From Carya illinoinensis (Eukaryota; Streptophyta; Magnoliopsida; Fagales; Juglandaceae): a stretch of DNA of 64,000 bases. Positions 46,270 through 63,976 of the stretch are shown one piece after another. The notes beneath the pieces are model-generated. The model worked only from the letters and a program-made list of their open reading frames with translations, had not been told where the DNA came from and searched no databases. Positions within the stretch are counted from its first letter, which is position 1. Every line of letters begins with the position of its first letter. Both the position numbers and the translations under genes were made by a program. Location of the stretch: the NCBI RefSeq assembly GCF_018687715.1, contig NC_056753.1, forward strand, positions 8,978,501 to 9,042,500. Reading direction: 5' to 3'.

Positions 46270-46719
46270 AATAAGCCCATACCAACCCAGCCTATTAAAG
46301 GACTACCATTATAAGGCAAGTGGGGAGAGAATGAGTGGACAAGGAAAATTAAATGTCCATTAGGGAAGAGAAAAAGAAAAGGGATGAGAAAAAGAAAGGG
46401 AAATAAGAGCAAAAAGGGAAAGGACACGTACGCATGGGGACTAGACAAGAAGGGAAGGTAGGTGTCAGGGGGAAAGAGAGAAAAAGGTGGCAGAGGGGAA
46501 AGCAAGTTATATTTCATGAATCAAGTGACTTTTTAAGTTTTAGTCTATCAGTATAATCAATGCACGTTCACGAATCCACTTAATATATGGAAGTGATTTT
46601 AGTAGCGTCAAGGTCCATTAGAGTGAAAATTTCTTACATGCTAGCTAAATATTTCATATTTCTCACTCATGTTTAACACATTATTTTATTCACTTATGAA
46701 GCTTCATAAGTTATATTTG
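46270..46719. other. Unassigned spacer between LTR remnants
   Basis: Purine-rich to about 46510 and AT-rich after that. It has no convincing gene; the 90-residue minus-strand frame at 46245-46517 is a product of the purine tract. It may be the decayed upstream part of the following LTR. Confidence 0.5.
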
Positions 46720-49005
46720 GATATTCTGAGACCCACAATCATAGTGCATTTTGCACTGTGACATTGCCTCGCCGCCGCCTCTTGCACCTCCATGATCCTC
46801 CGAAAATTATATTATAGCCCTATAAGTATTTTTCTAAAAAAATTTTGAGATTTAATTATATTTTTTGTACTAACTCATATTTATTCTGAATTGGTTGGTT
46901 GTGCTAAATTGAGTCTGAGGAGTAAGGGGGTCGGATGGATTGGAGGATGGAGTTGCTATGTCTTCTGGTTTATGTTGGCATTCTATTGGCTAGTGATTAT
47001 TCGTGTCGTATCATGTACATTGCAATTGCACACATGTTCATGTTTATAAATAAAAACTGGGGTTTTTATGTGTAAGATAGTTTTTTGGTGCATGTGTATC
47101 ATAGGCATTATCTCAATGGACCTCCTCTGGTTACTCGGGAGCAAAATATACTGAGTGAAGTCTCTTGGGTTGTTGTTGGGAGACAACAGGCTCAGACGAT
47201 ATGGTAACGCTGTCATGCCAACTCCATGGCCCCTCTGCTGGTGTGGCCTAGAGAATGTCTGGTCATGGTACATGCTGGGCGTGATGCTGGGTATCGCTCG
47301 TTATGAAGTCACATATGTAGCCATTATCTGCAATGTGGCAATGAGAGCCAAAGTGTGTAGATGATCCATAGGGGAGATTATGGTGCATATGGTAAAATTG
47401 GTTATTTGGGCCATTTTTTAAAAAAAAAAAATTGTGGGTTTTGATGTATTAGATTTATGTGGACCATTTTCTAAAAAAAGTTGTAAATTTTCTATGTGGG
47501 TCATTTTATGGGAAAATGGCAAGATTTGATTAATGGAAATATGTGGACCATTTTTTGGGAAAATGGTGAATTTTATGTTGGGCTATTTTTTGGAAAAATA
47601 GTGGATGTTTTAATGGACTATATATGTTTTGGGACAAAATGGAATTTTGGCGTTCATTGGAAAATATTCATTTCTGGGAAAGGTTAATTTTTGGGTCTCA
47701 TGTATAACCCATCATATGCATGCATGTTTGTTGATTGCATCTATATATTTTATCTCATGAGTTATTTTGATTATTATTTACGTACGGTACCATTCCGTGG
47801 TAATGTAGACTTTGATGCAGATGATAAGGAGGCTGAGCGAAGTGGCTTCGCCGAATGAGTGATTTGGTGCCTTTTGCTTGTATATTGGGAATTGTTTTCC
47901 CACTTTTGAATTATGTATTTAGTTTACATTATGTTTTACTGGATAATTGTAATATTTGGGTACGCTTGTGTTTAAGCGAATTTGTATTTAAACAACTCTG
48001 GTACTTAGTTTTTTTTTTTTTTTTTTTGAAAATGTGAATTCATTCATTCATCATAACGAAGTTACATATGTGACTTATGAGTACAGAAAAATCCAAACTA
48101 TAAGCCAAACTACGCATCAACACTGGAGCATCCCCGCACACTAAGTGACGGACTTTGTCTCAACTTCTAACCTCTCTAAAACGAGAGAGCATTCTGTATA
48201 ATACAGAATATCCAGCCCCTCCATCCTCCCATGGAGGTGGAATAAGGGACACCACCGCTTTGAACACTAAGTCCAAAAGCCTACATCTAAAACTACTAAT
48301 AAACTACAAACCAACATAGCAAAACAATGAACAAAACAACAAAGCCACGTAAACCCAGCACCGGCGTGAGCTTGGCGGCAGACCCACCCCAGGCGTCGGC
48401 ATTAGGAGCCCAAGAACAGCACGAGTACCCAGCTCGCGTACGGACCACACTACCTCCACTGCAGAGGTCGGCCATACGTCCCCCGGCCGTAACGTCGACT
48501 GCCATGCTCCACCAGCACCAGCCCAAAGCTGTGTCCGAACAAAAGGCTCGCAACCCCGCTCGGTTTGAACATGGAACACAAACCCAAAAACTAGAAAAAA
48601 GAAAGAAAAAACCGTGCAAACAACTGAAAAAAAACAGAGAAACGACGGACAAAAAACACAAACAGTGGTGCTCGCTGAGCAAAAACCACTCTTAGGGGAG
48701 AACCGACGGCCGGTCGATGATTTCCCGGAGTCTAAGGTCCCGGAATAACCAGGTGTTGAGTCGGCAGGAGGCTCCCCGATGGCGCGTGACCCCCACGATC
48801 TGGTTCAGGCCGGGACTCCATCCCGCGCGTGCGGGCTACGCTCCCCTCTCTACTATCTCTGGTACTTAGTTGATCGACTTAACTTATTGTATACTTTTGC
48901 ATGTATACACACTTGCAACTTATTAATGGGTTGCATGACTCATGTTGTCATCATCTCGACACCTCGATTCCCATATTTCCATTTGTGGAAGTTGGAGACG
49001 TCACA
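46720..49005 (+). mobile_element. Decayed third copy of the 2.1 kb LTR family, split by a retroposon
   Basis: From 'ttttgcactgtgac' and 'cgccgccgcct' near 46745 onward it follows 12255-13537 of the solo LTR: 'ggttggttgtgctaaattgagtc', 'cctcctctggttactcggga', 'aaggaggctgagc' near 47828, 'ctctggtacttagtt', ending 'ggagacgtcaca' at 49005. The first half of the LTR is absent or unrecognisable. An 846-bp insertion lies at 48011-48856. Confidence 0.75.
48011..48856 (-). mobile_element. 846-bp poly(A) retroposon with 15-bp target duplication
   Basis: The insert starts with 17 T on the plus strand, the poly(A) tail of a minus-strand retroposon. It is flanked by perfect copies of ctctggtacttagtt (47996-48010 and 48857-48871). 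The other end is GC-rich and unlike its surroundings ('cccgcacgcgcgggatgg' on the minus strand). A 128-residue minus-strand frame (48296-48682), Cys/Trp/Phe-rich, has no recognisable domain. I see no tRNA-like A or B box, so this is not a classic SINE. An internally deleted L1-type LINE or a LINE-mobilised transcript are the main options. Confidence 0.85.
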
Positions 49006-50501
49006 GATAGTTAGCAAAAGAAACCAACAACTTTGCCCTATACCTCCCCCATCAACTGGCCAACACATCTTCTCAACCTATCAAAAAATACACCAAATAT
49101 CTATATACCAAAACATCCCTTCAACTGACAATGTCATACCAAAAAATAGTAAAACCAACTGGATAAATGGAACCCAAGAATGAAAATGGGGGCCCAAACA
49201 ACCAAATAAACAATGGACCAAACGAGGAACACAAAAGCCACAGACTCATTCGGTCACACAAGCACACTAATGGACTATAGGAACAAGAAAATGAATAGAA
49301 AGACTCAGTTACAGAGGACAAAAAGATAAGAGAAGTGAAAAATCAATCAGGCAACACACAAGATGCACGAAGCATACAACATGGAAGTCAAGGGCAAAAG
49401 GGTAATAATAGTCTCTCGGACATGAGCATCAATGGAACCAAAAAAGAAAGAACACAAAAGTTAGGGGCACAACAGTAATAACACTTGATCAAACAGGGGC
49501 ATCAGTGGAATAGGAAATAAAAATAAAACAAAAGAGACGGGTAAAACTGTAATACGATCGGACACAGAGGGATAGAAGTGGAAGAAAGAAGTGTCAAACA
49601 AAGACACTGTTTATTTCTATTTGTTTGCCCATAGTGGCATTTATAGTATAAAAATAAGATAAGATAAGATAAGATATCTATATATATATATATATATACA
49701 CACACACATATACGTGCTAGCTAGCTAGATATAATGCTTATTCTCTATGTATTATTGTCTGGTTGAGGGGAAAAATAGTAGAGATAAATGATAGCGCTTT
49801 TATTTCTCACCTTTATGATCAGTCATCAATTACTCATCTACTCTTAATTATAATATTTTGATTTACTGATCTCCTCTTAAGTATAATCCTATTATACTCC
49901 ATTAATCTATATGAGTAGAGAAATTATAAAATATTCTTTGATGTTGGTTTTAATAAGAGAAAATGTTAAATATCTCCATAGAGTAGAACCCATATAATAT
50001 TGATCAACACCAAGCCAAATGTTAAAAGAAAAAATAAAAAATCAACACTTTGTTCATGAACTGAACTAGACATTTTGGTAGCTTGAGCTGCCAGCATAAT
50101 GAAGTTGTAGTTACTTGTTAGCCTTTTTTCAAATGGAACTTTTGGCTGTTCAATTCCAGAATTTTAGAGATTTTTTTAAATAATAAATTTAAATTACGAC
50201 TAGTAATTAGGGACCAGAGAAAAATGTTGAGAATATAAGAAGGGAACAAATAAAATGTATAAAACAAGGAAACCAATCTTTTCATTTCAACAAAATAATA
50301 ATAATAATAATAATAATAATAATTTGTAAAAGTTCAAGATCTTGTAAGCTACATTCAAAGCTGTAGATTTTAAAAAAAAAAAAGTGATATTCATTCGAAA
50401 ATATTTACTTTTATGTAGTAGGTCATATTTTTTCTATATAGGAGGCAAGACCCGCTCCTCAACAAGTGAGGAGACAATTCACTCATGAAAGAGCCCTCCT
50501 G
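49006..50501. other. Intergenic DNA without a recognisable gene
   Basis: AT-rich and A-rich sequence with simple repeats: (ATAAG)n near 49653-49675, (TA)n/(CA)n at 49679-49708, and (AAT)n near 50297-50322. Short frames on both strands show no domain. I found no promoter or RNA gene. Confidence 0.6.
49653..49708 (+). repeat. Compound microsatellite: ATAAG, TA and CA
   Basis: About five ATAAG units followed by a (TA)n stretch that passes into (CA)n. Next to it is the palindromic 'gctagctagctaga'. Confidence 0.88.
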
Positions 50502-50853
50502 AGAGCACTCTTAATGGATTAATTAAAGTTAAATGACACTTTTGATGAATGTGCGGTTTGGACATATATAAAACACGATCTGCATCTTGGATTACATAAA
50601 ATATCCCAGTAACTAATGTGCGGTTTGGCCATATATATTTGCTATAAAATATCCCAGTAACAAAAAGTACGAGAAGAAGAAAAAGAAACAAACATAAAAT
50701 ATTAATTTGATCTATGTGAAGTAAACATCAACTTTAAAAATTATTTTAGAAGTTATGTAGCTAGATTTTAGCTAATCCATTGCACTCTATTTTTCTTATA
50801 TATTAGCTAAATACTCTATGGAGTTAACTTTTAACTAATCCATTGAGATGTTC
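50502..50853. mobile_element. MITE-like element 1
   Basis: The left end 'agagcactcttaatggatta' and the reverse complement of the right end 'agaacatctcaatggattag' form imperfect terminal inverted repeats of about 30 bp. The body is AT-rich, with an internal duplication of 'atgtgcggtttg' and 'aaaatatcccagtaac'. It has no coding capacity. The target duplication is unclear. Confidence 0.6.
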
Positions 50854-50855
50854 TA

Positions 50856-51426
50856 AGAGCACTCTTATTGGAATATTTAAATATAAAAATATTGTAGTAC
50901 TTTTTAGCTATTAGGACAATAAAATTGTCTATATTAAATTAGGCAAATGGTAGCTACAGTAGCTTTTAGCTACAGTAATTCTAAAACCAAAACCAACTTT
51001 GATAGTTACTGTACACACATTAAATACTAATTTATTATCTTTTTTATAACACTCTCTTTTATCCATATACATTCACAAACTTCCCTCAGTTTCTTTAAAT
51101 TAAATAGTAAAACATGATAAAATAATATAAATTAATCATTAATAATTAAAATATGATCAAATAAATTAAATTAAAACTAAAAAAATTAAATATTTTTTAA
51201 ATTATTAATTACTCATTACTATATAATAAATAAATTGATAATCTAATATGGAGATGAGACGTGAATAGCCAAAGACAAATTCATATCATATTATTTTATT
51301 ATTATATAATGAAAAAATAATTATTTTAATATAGAGATTTATGTAAATGAAATAGCCAAAATTTAAATTTATTTTATATTCATCAAAAGCATCATTTACA
51401 TATGTATAATCTAATAACAATGCTCT
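50856..51426. mobile_element. MITE-like element 2, adjoining element 1
   Basis: Ends 'agagcactcttattgg' and, in reverse complement, 'agagcattgttattagatt' form terminal inverted repeats. TA on both sides (50854-50855, 51427-51428) is a possible target duplication. The terminus resembles that of element 1, so the two are related families lying end to end. Non-coding and very AT-rich. Confidence 0.6.
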
Positions 51427-52288
51427 TAGTAGGCAATTTTCAAAAACCTTGCATAGAAGTGCACGTCATGTGATTCGTGGCTCGTGGCCAAGAAGTCTAG
51501 ATGAACGTGTCCCTTGCTTCTCTCCTTCAATATTTTAGTTGAGGGGTAAAAACCAGTAATAAATTATTTAAAACATGGACGCGTTGCACATGGCCGTAAA
51601 GACTAACGGCAGTAGCTCTCCTCTCATTTGGAGCTTCCCAAACAGTGTATATGTGGATGCAGGTGATAATAATTAAGCGAAATATATATCTTATATTATC
51701 CTGTACATATATTAATGCTCGATTTCATGCAGTGTTACCATCAAATTATAACTTTGTTCGATCGATAAGTACTTAATTCATGTTTTTCCCAAATCACAAA
51801 AGTATTGACAGCACTCCCTCCCTTAACAAAAACAATTGGCATGATGTTGTAACTTGAATAGGCATGTATCATACTTGAGCAAATGCACATCAAATATTAC
51901 CTTGTGTCAGTTGTTTTCGTACTAAGAGATACATAAAAGGCTGTTAATTATTAGGTAATTTCAGAATATGAGCAAGTTTGTAGTCTCATCCTTCTGTAGT
52001 CACAGGCTTTGACGAGGATCAATATCTAGATCAGTGCGTGGTGTCTTTCTTGTACTAATGCTATGAAAATTTATTTTTCGTTGAAAGAGAAAATGATTTG
52101 TGATTTTGACTTGTTAATTCTTTGTATATTGGTTGGATTTAGGTTCTTGGTGCAAGCACATCAGATGAATCATAGCTATTGAATCAAAAGTCAGAGAAGA
52201 CTAATACCTTAAAGCATCAAATGAATCATATATAATAGCAACTAAAATTTGCACAAAACAAGTACACCGTGGCTACACCCACAGAACA
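51427..52288. other. Intergenic, downstream of the CRK gene
   Basis: No gene is seen. This should contain the 3'UTR and polyadenylation region of the minus-strand CRK; I cannot point to a decisive site. Confidence 0.5.
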
Positions 52289-59154
<6,866 letters not shown>

Positions 59155-59392
59155 GTCTGTTCGTCGTATGGATCGATTTCAGCCTTGAAGTTTTATTGCA
59201 AACGATGAGATGGCTGGCTGAAAAGTAGCTTGTGTGGGTAAAAGAATAAATAAAAAAAAAAACATTTGGCATTAGAATGGGGGTCTTCTTGCTGAAGCGT
59301 GTGAATCAGGCAAGCAATTTGCCAATTCCGAAGAGGTTTTGGGCAGGGCAGGAGGGTTCCAGTCTGTATCCCGGCCCCACGCTGCTACTCTT

Positions 59393-59555
59393 AGAGGTGT
59401 GCATCCGGACCGGATTTTTTCCGGATCCGGTCCGGAAATCCGGATCCGGATATAATCCGGGCGGACAGGGCGGTTGAGAGAAAACTGGATCCGGTTACGG
59501 ATCCGGTTTTTTAATCCGGTAATCCGTAACCAGATATTACATCCGGATTCTTTTT
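59393..59555. mobile_element. 163-bp hAT-like element rich in CCGGATCCGG, upstream of the CRK
   Basis: The sequence begins 'agaggtgtgcatccggaccg', resembling the TAGRGGTGT end of hAT elements. It is packed with direct and inverted 'atccgg' motifs. TACTCTT flanks it on both sides (59386-59392 and 59556-59562). It lies about 240 bp upstream of the CRK start codon. Confidence 0.7.
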
Positions 59556-59562
59556 TACTCTT

Positions 59563-59715
59563 GCCAAACGACACCGTATTTCTTACCTTTCCTCTCCAAA
59601 ACCGAACGAAATTTCCTCTCAGCTCAGTCTCTCGTCTCCAAACCGAAAGAGAAACCCTAGCCGTGCCGTGCCGTGCCGTGCCGATTGCGAATCTCCCTGT
59701 CTCGAAACCGACGGT
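59563..59715 (+). other. 5'UTR-like first exon of an unidentified plus-strand gene
   Basis: Pyrimidine-rich sequence followed by 'agaaaccctagccg', a telo-box of the kind found in leaders of housekeeping genes, then four GCCGT units (from 59660) and a plausible donor 'cgacg|gtatgc' at 59713/59714 before a CT-rich stretch. No coding exon that would follow is recognisable, and the downstream DNA is transposon-derived, so the gene may be broken or have a long first intron. Confidence 0.4.
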
Positions 59716-59873
59716 ATGCTAATCTCTCTCTCTCTGTCTCTGTCTTTCTCTCAGTTTGTGTTTGATTTTGGCTTGGTCTATTGGGTTTGTGTTTGATTAG
59801 GCCCTACTCTTTCTACGGCTTTCTATTTCCTTCAAGGTTGAACAGTCTAATGACTGTATAAACTTCGGAAAAA

Positions 59874-60114
59874 GGATGCTGCTACAGTCACCGCGGTGGC
59901 TCCCACGTTAGGCAAAAAAAATTTTTTATTTTTTTTATTTTTTTTTCAAATCATTTTTTAATAGTTTTAAACATTTTAAAAAAATATAAAAAAATTATAA
60001 TAATATTAAAAAAAAATTTCTTAATCATTAAGAAAAAGAAAAAATTAAAAAAAAAAATTTTGGGCCAGCGGTGGCCCCCACCGAGAGCCACCAGCGGTGG
60101 CCATAGTGTTTTCC
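59874..60114. mobile_element. MITE copy B (GCCACCGC family)
   Basis: Ends 'ggatgctgctacagtcaccg' and, in reverse complement, 'ggaaaacactatggccaccg'. Same body layout as copy A: 'aaatcattttttaatagttt', then 'ataataatatta', then 'ttcttaatcatta'. The flanks share GGAAAAA (59867-59873 and 60117-60123). It is slightly longer than copy A because of longer A and T runs and an extra 'gccagcggtggc' block. Confidence 0.75.
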
Positions 60115-60260
60115 TTGGAAAAATCTTCTATGGCCTCGGATTTGACCGCCCTTTTTAGTTGACCGCTGCTCTTTTCTTCTTTTTTTTTTTTTTTAATGGT
60201 TAGAAAAGTGATTTTAAATATAATGATATATTATTTATTTTTAAATATATTTAAAAAATA

Positions 60261-61315
60261 TGATCGGTGCAAAACTATAAATGCACAGTATCGTAATTTT
60301 ATAGTAAAGTGATAAGAAGAATATCGTTCTCAAGGATTGGGAACTTACTTTTGACAAATACTGAAATTATCCTAATCTTAATTTTATCTAGAGAAGTCAT
60401 TAAAATTTTTATAATTACACTTTAAAATAAAATCAATTAAAAGAAAAATACGCAAAGGAAAATAAAAATGATGTTCGAAGATCAAATTAATAGAAAATAA
60501 AACTTCTAAGAAATTAATTTTACCTAATTCCTCATTATGTTTTACTCATCTAACTAATTTAATTTAATTCTTTTTGTTTATTAACAAATCTCTAATTCAT
60601 CCAAAAGTCTCTTTTGATAGTCAATTAGAAATTATTCTTATTCATCATTTTACACAAGAGTATGCAAATTAATAAAACAAGAAAGCAATAAAACCAATGA
60701 TTTAAATATTACATAGGTTTATACAAGTCTTTCAATTTCTATATTTATCTATGTCGAAATATTCAAGATATATCCCATAATTCCTTCTTTCAATAACAAA
60801 TCACAAGATTAAAATCATCTAATTAATAGCCAATTAATTAGAAGCAATAAACTCAGAATAAATCAAATAAACAAAAAAAGAACTGATTTAAATTAACATA
60901 GAAAATCAAGCATAGTTCGGAATTAGATTATATCGTATTCCTATAATAAATAAAATTTAGTTCATGCTAAAAATTAAATTCAACATAAATAAATTCATCA
61001 TAATTTTTATGAGAATAATGAAAAGAAAATAAACACTAAAAAATCCTTCTCACAAATGCAACTCTCAGTACAGCGTCCTCACAGTCCCAACTCGTTTTCA
61101 AGAACACCAGGAAAATATTCACTATCCTTCTATCCCGTCTGTGCCCGTCTATGATCCCAGCATACGTGCATGGAACTCGCTCAAAACAAATGACTTCAAA
61201 TCTGCTACCTCATCCGTCAAATCAAAAATGAAATGCTAAGTGCTTCGTTCCTTCCGTATAGACCGAGTCAAACTCTCCTGCTGCCTTCCACGTCCAAAAG
61301 CATATTAAAGACGGT
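60261..61315 (-). mobile_element. Diverged Athila/Tat-like LTR fragment, minus strand
   Basis: On the plus strand it starts TGATCGGTGCAAAACTA, the reverse complement of the end of the LTR at 41723-43035, and follows that LTR backwards ('agtgataagaagaatatcgt', 'ttccttctttcaataacaa', 'cccgtctgtgcccgtct'). The part equivalent to the 51-bp array and the LTR start is not recognisable. The right boundary is set by the inverted repeat and is uncertain. Confidence 0.75.
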
Positions 61316-62038
61316 TTCATGTAAAACTAACAGCCCAGCGTACTCCATATTATCATTGGCTTCTAATTTTGATTTATTTTATTTTATTTTTTACCAAGTC
61401 AAACTTCCATGAATAAAGAAGGCTCCACGTACATGATTTCAAATCATCTCCATTCCTTTTACTTTTTTCGGCCAATCTCTTCCATTTTTTTTTTTTAATT
61501 CAGATTCTTTATCTTCTTTATGCTTGAAGTCCACATGTAGTTAGAATCCTTCAACTTTTTTTTTTCATCAACTTATTCTTTTTATCTTTAACATCTTGAA
61601 AAAGAATCAAACTTGATCTTTATCCTTAAATTACACGGTAAAATTTAGATCTTTATTTTCTTCAAATTTGACATAAAATTTAAATAATAACAATGAAATC
61701 TAAAATCAATGAAAATAAATAAAATTAAATTAAATTTTAAAGTTAAGAAGTGATAAAATATATTAAATTATGTAAATTTGATCTCTATCTTTTTCATGCT
61801 TGAAGTCAACATAGACTTCATGAAGAAGATAGAGAATCTGAATTTAAAAAAAAAAAAGAAAAAAAGAGAGAGAGAATATTTGACGAAAAAAGTAAAAGGA
61901 AATGAGATAATTTGAAATCATGTACGTTGGGCCCTCTTTATTCATGAAAGTTTGACTTGGTAAAAAATAAAATAAAATAAATCAAAATTAGAAGCTAATG
62001 CTAATATTGAGTACGCTGGGCTGTTAGTTTTACATGAA
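61316..62038. repeat. Long inverted repeat with about 220-bp arms
   Basis: The left arm starts 'ttcatgtaaaactaacagcc' (61316) and the right arm ends 'ctgttagttttacatgaa' (62038). The arms (about 61316-61540 and 61815-62038) match along their length with a few substitutions and a small indel in the T/GA-rich part, roughly 90 per cent by eye. A spacer of about 275 bp lies between them. No protein-coding frame is present. It could be a foldback transposon or a hairpin-RNA locus. Confidence 0.85.
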
Positions 62039-62436
62039 GAGTTATGCTACCCAACCCCCTACTGTTCCCCAACCTCCGCACTCCTGCCTATGTGGCTTTT
62101 AATTTTTTTTTTTTTTGAAAACGTGTCTTCGTTCGTAAGTTTCATTTCAATTTCCCCTCGCCCCCCGCGCGTTCTTCTTCAGTTCTTCCTTCCCTGGTTT
62201 CCGTCCTCCACCCACTCCCCCAGGTCGTATCCTTTCGCCGGCTTCAGCCTACTCGGCCACCCCGTGTGGCTCCATCACTCCGGAACATTGCGAGTTCATC
62301 ACTCCATCCGGCACCGTGAATATTTTCTGTTCTGGGTTCATCATATTCGTACGGTTTCGGATGTTCTGCACCATTTCCGCACGATCCTTCGCTGGTTTGT
62401 AGCTGCTGACCCACTGTCTGTTGCCTTACAAGGGTA
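62039..62436 (+). other. Exon-like sequence of an unidentified gene
   Basis: After a T run (about 62103-62115), the plus strand becomes pyrimidine- and GC-rich and holds a 115-residue frame (62090-62437) rich in Ser, Pro, His and Phe. The frame ends beside a possible donor 'ttacaag|ggtaag'. I recognise no domain. A short possible coding exon near 62652-62696 ('MIATAEMISSK' before 'gtattt') could belong to it. This may be a gene 5' end or more transposon-derived sequence. Confidence 0.3.
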
Positions 62437-63303
62437 AGAAAATATAGAAAATTTCATTTTTTTTTTCTCTTTTCGTTTCAATCTCTCCATTTCTAGCATT
62501 ACTCATTTTGTAGCGTTTTTGTATTTATGGATCTGCAATTTGATGTTTATTTAATCTGTATTTTGTGGGGTTTTTGGGTTGTTGCTGTTATATGAATGCC
62601 ACTAAGTTTAAGTAACATTTAAATGCATTTTGATCTTCCATGTTACCTAACAAGAACACGAGAATGATTGCCACGGCCGAGATGATCTCGTCCAAGGTAT
62701 TTTATTGTGTGAAAGCCTTCATTTTCTACTTGACTTATTTGTTGATTGTTGCATCAGTTGTCTAACCAGGCCTGCCAGCTTAAAAGCCATAACTTCCGTT
62801 TTGGGTTGTGTGAGAATCAATTTAGTGTAAATCCCAGTCATAGCCACGTATAAGAACAAGAATCTCTGCCATTTATTAGAGTAGTGAAGAAGAGAAAGTT
62901 GTACAGGAGAGCCCACTTGATTAATTCTGTCCTCCAGTTATGCTGCACATGAGGGGTTTTAGACAAGTAGATCACGTGTATAATAAAAGGCCTACAATTA
63001 CATTGGAATTCAGAACTTCCCTTAACATTTCTGCATTGTACCATAGAAACGATACATGGCTCTTAACATTGGAATTTAGAACTTCCCAAAATTTGAACAA
63101 AGGAAAGGGACACTGATACAGACTTGCAGTTCCCAAAAGTTAGCTCTTTAACCTAATTTCTAAAGGAAAGGCCCTTAACATGTGCGATTGAGAAGTAAGT
63201 CCCATTAAAGTGTGGCTCCACAAAAAAATACATAAACTCTGAGAGACAGACACGCAGCATTCAAACGTAAAACTTTAAAACGAATTGGATAAAAAAAACA
63301 TAC
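62437..63303. other. No assignable feature
   Basis: AT-rich sequence with only short frames on both strands. The motif 'aacattggaattyagaacttccc' occurs twice (about 62999 and 63065), a small local duplication. I see nothing else that I can name. Confidence 0.4.
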
Positions 63304-63976
63304 CTTTGACGACAATTTCTTCAGCTCAAGGGGGTGAGGGAGATGTGTCCAGCGGCTCAGGGATGAAACGGAGAAGGGCTGAGAGAGAGAGCATAAGAGA
63401 GCAAAAGCAGTAAAATGGTCTTTGATGGAAGAGCAAAAGCAGTGGTTCAAATGGCTGTATACCCTCTGGTTTCTTCGCCAATTTGGTTTGCTTCATTCTA
63501 AACTGGAGAGACTATAACATACTAGAGTTCTCTTAAGTGTAGAGCAAATACACAATTTCACAGAGGTTTAGAGAAAACCCCATCACGACAAAGCTTAAAT
63601 CATGAAACCACCCACAATTCCTCAAAGCCAAAATGGTAAACAAAAAAAAAAAAAAAGGAAGAAGAAAATCTACCAATACAATAGATTATCTTGAAAAATT
63701 GAAACACAAGCCAAGATGGATAAAAGTACCAAAATCCATAGATAGGGAGAGAGATTGAGACGGAGAGGGGCTCACCTTGGGTTATTGACTTCTAGGATGG
63801 AGAGATTGGCGGATCTGGGTTTGTCTACGATGTCTGGAGTTTGCAAGGGAACCTCAACCCACCGTTCGGAGTTTGAGAGCGAGAGAGATGGCTGGGGTCA
63901 GCACAGGATCCTTACAAAGAGGGCTCGGTGAGAGGGACAAATCAAGACTAAAGGGGGTGAGGGAGATGGGGTCTTC
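63304..63976 (-). other. Possible alternative first exons of a minus-strand gene
   Basis: Two strong donor contexts occur on the minus strand: 'gtcaaag|gtatgt' with exon end 63304, following an 81-residue frame from 63450, and 'acccaag|gtgagc' with exon end 63776. Both preceding stretches are moderately GC-rich, unlike their surroundings, and share 'catctccctcacccc' (about 63329-63344 and 63953-63968). No domain is recognisable and the downstream exons are not identified, so this is tentative. Confidence 0.3.

Noticed and set aside
48296..48695. Long frames on both strands of the poly(A) retroposon as a gene
   Set aside because: Strand-symmetric open frames in GC-rich DNA with no recognisable domain. 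The insertion hallmarks explain the region better.
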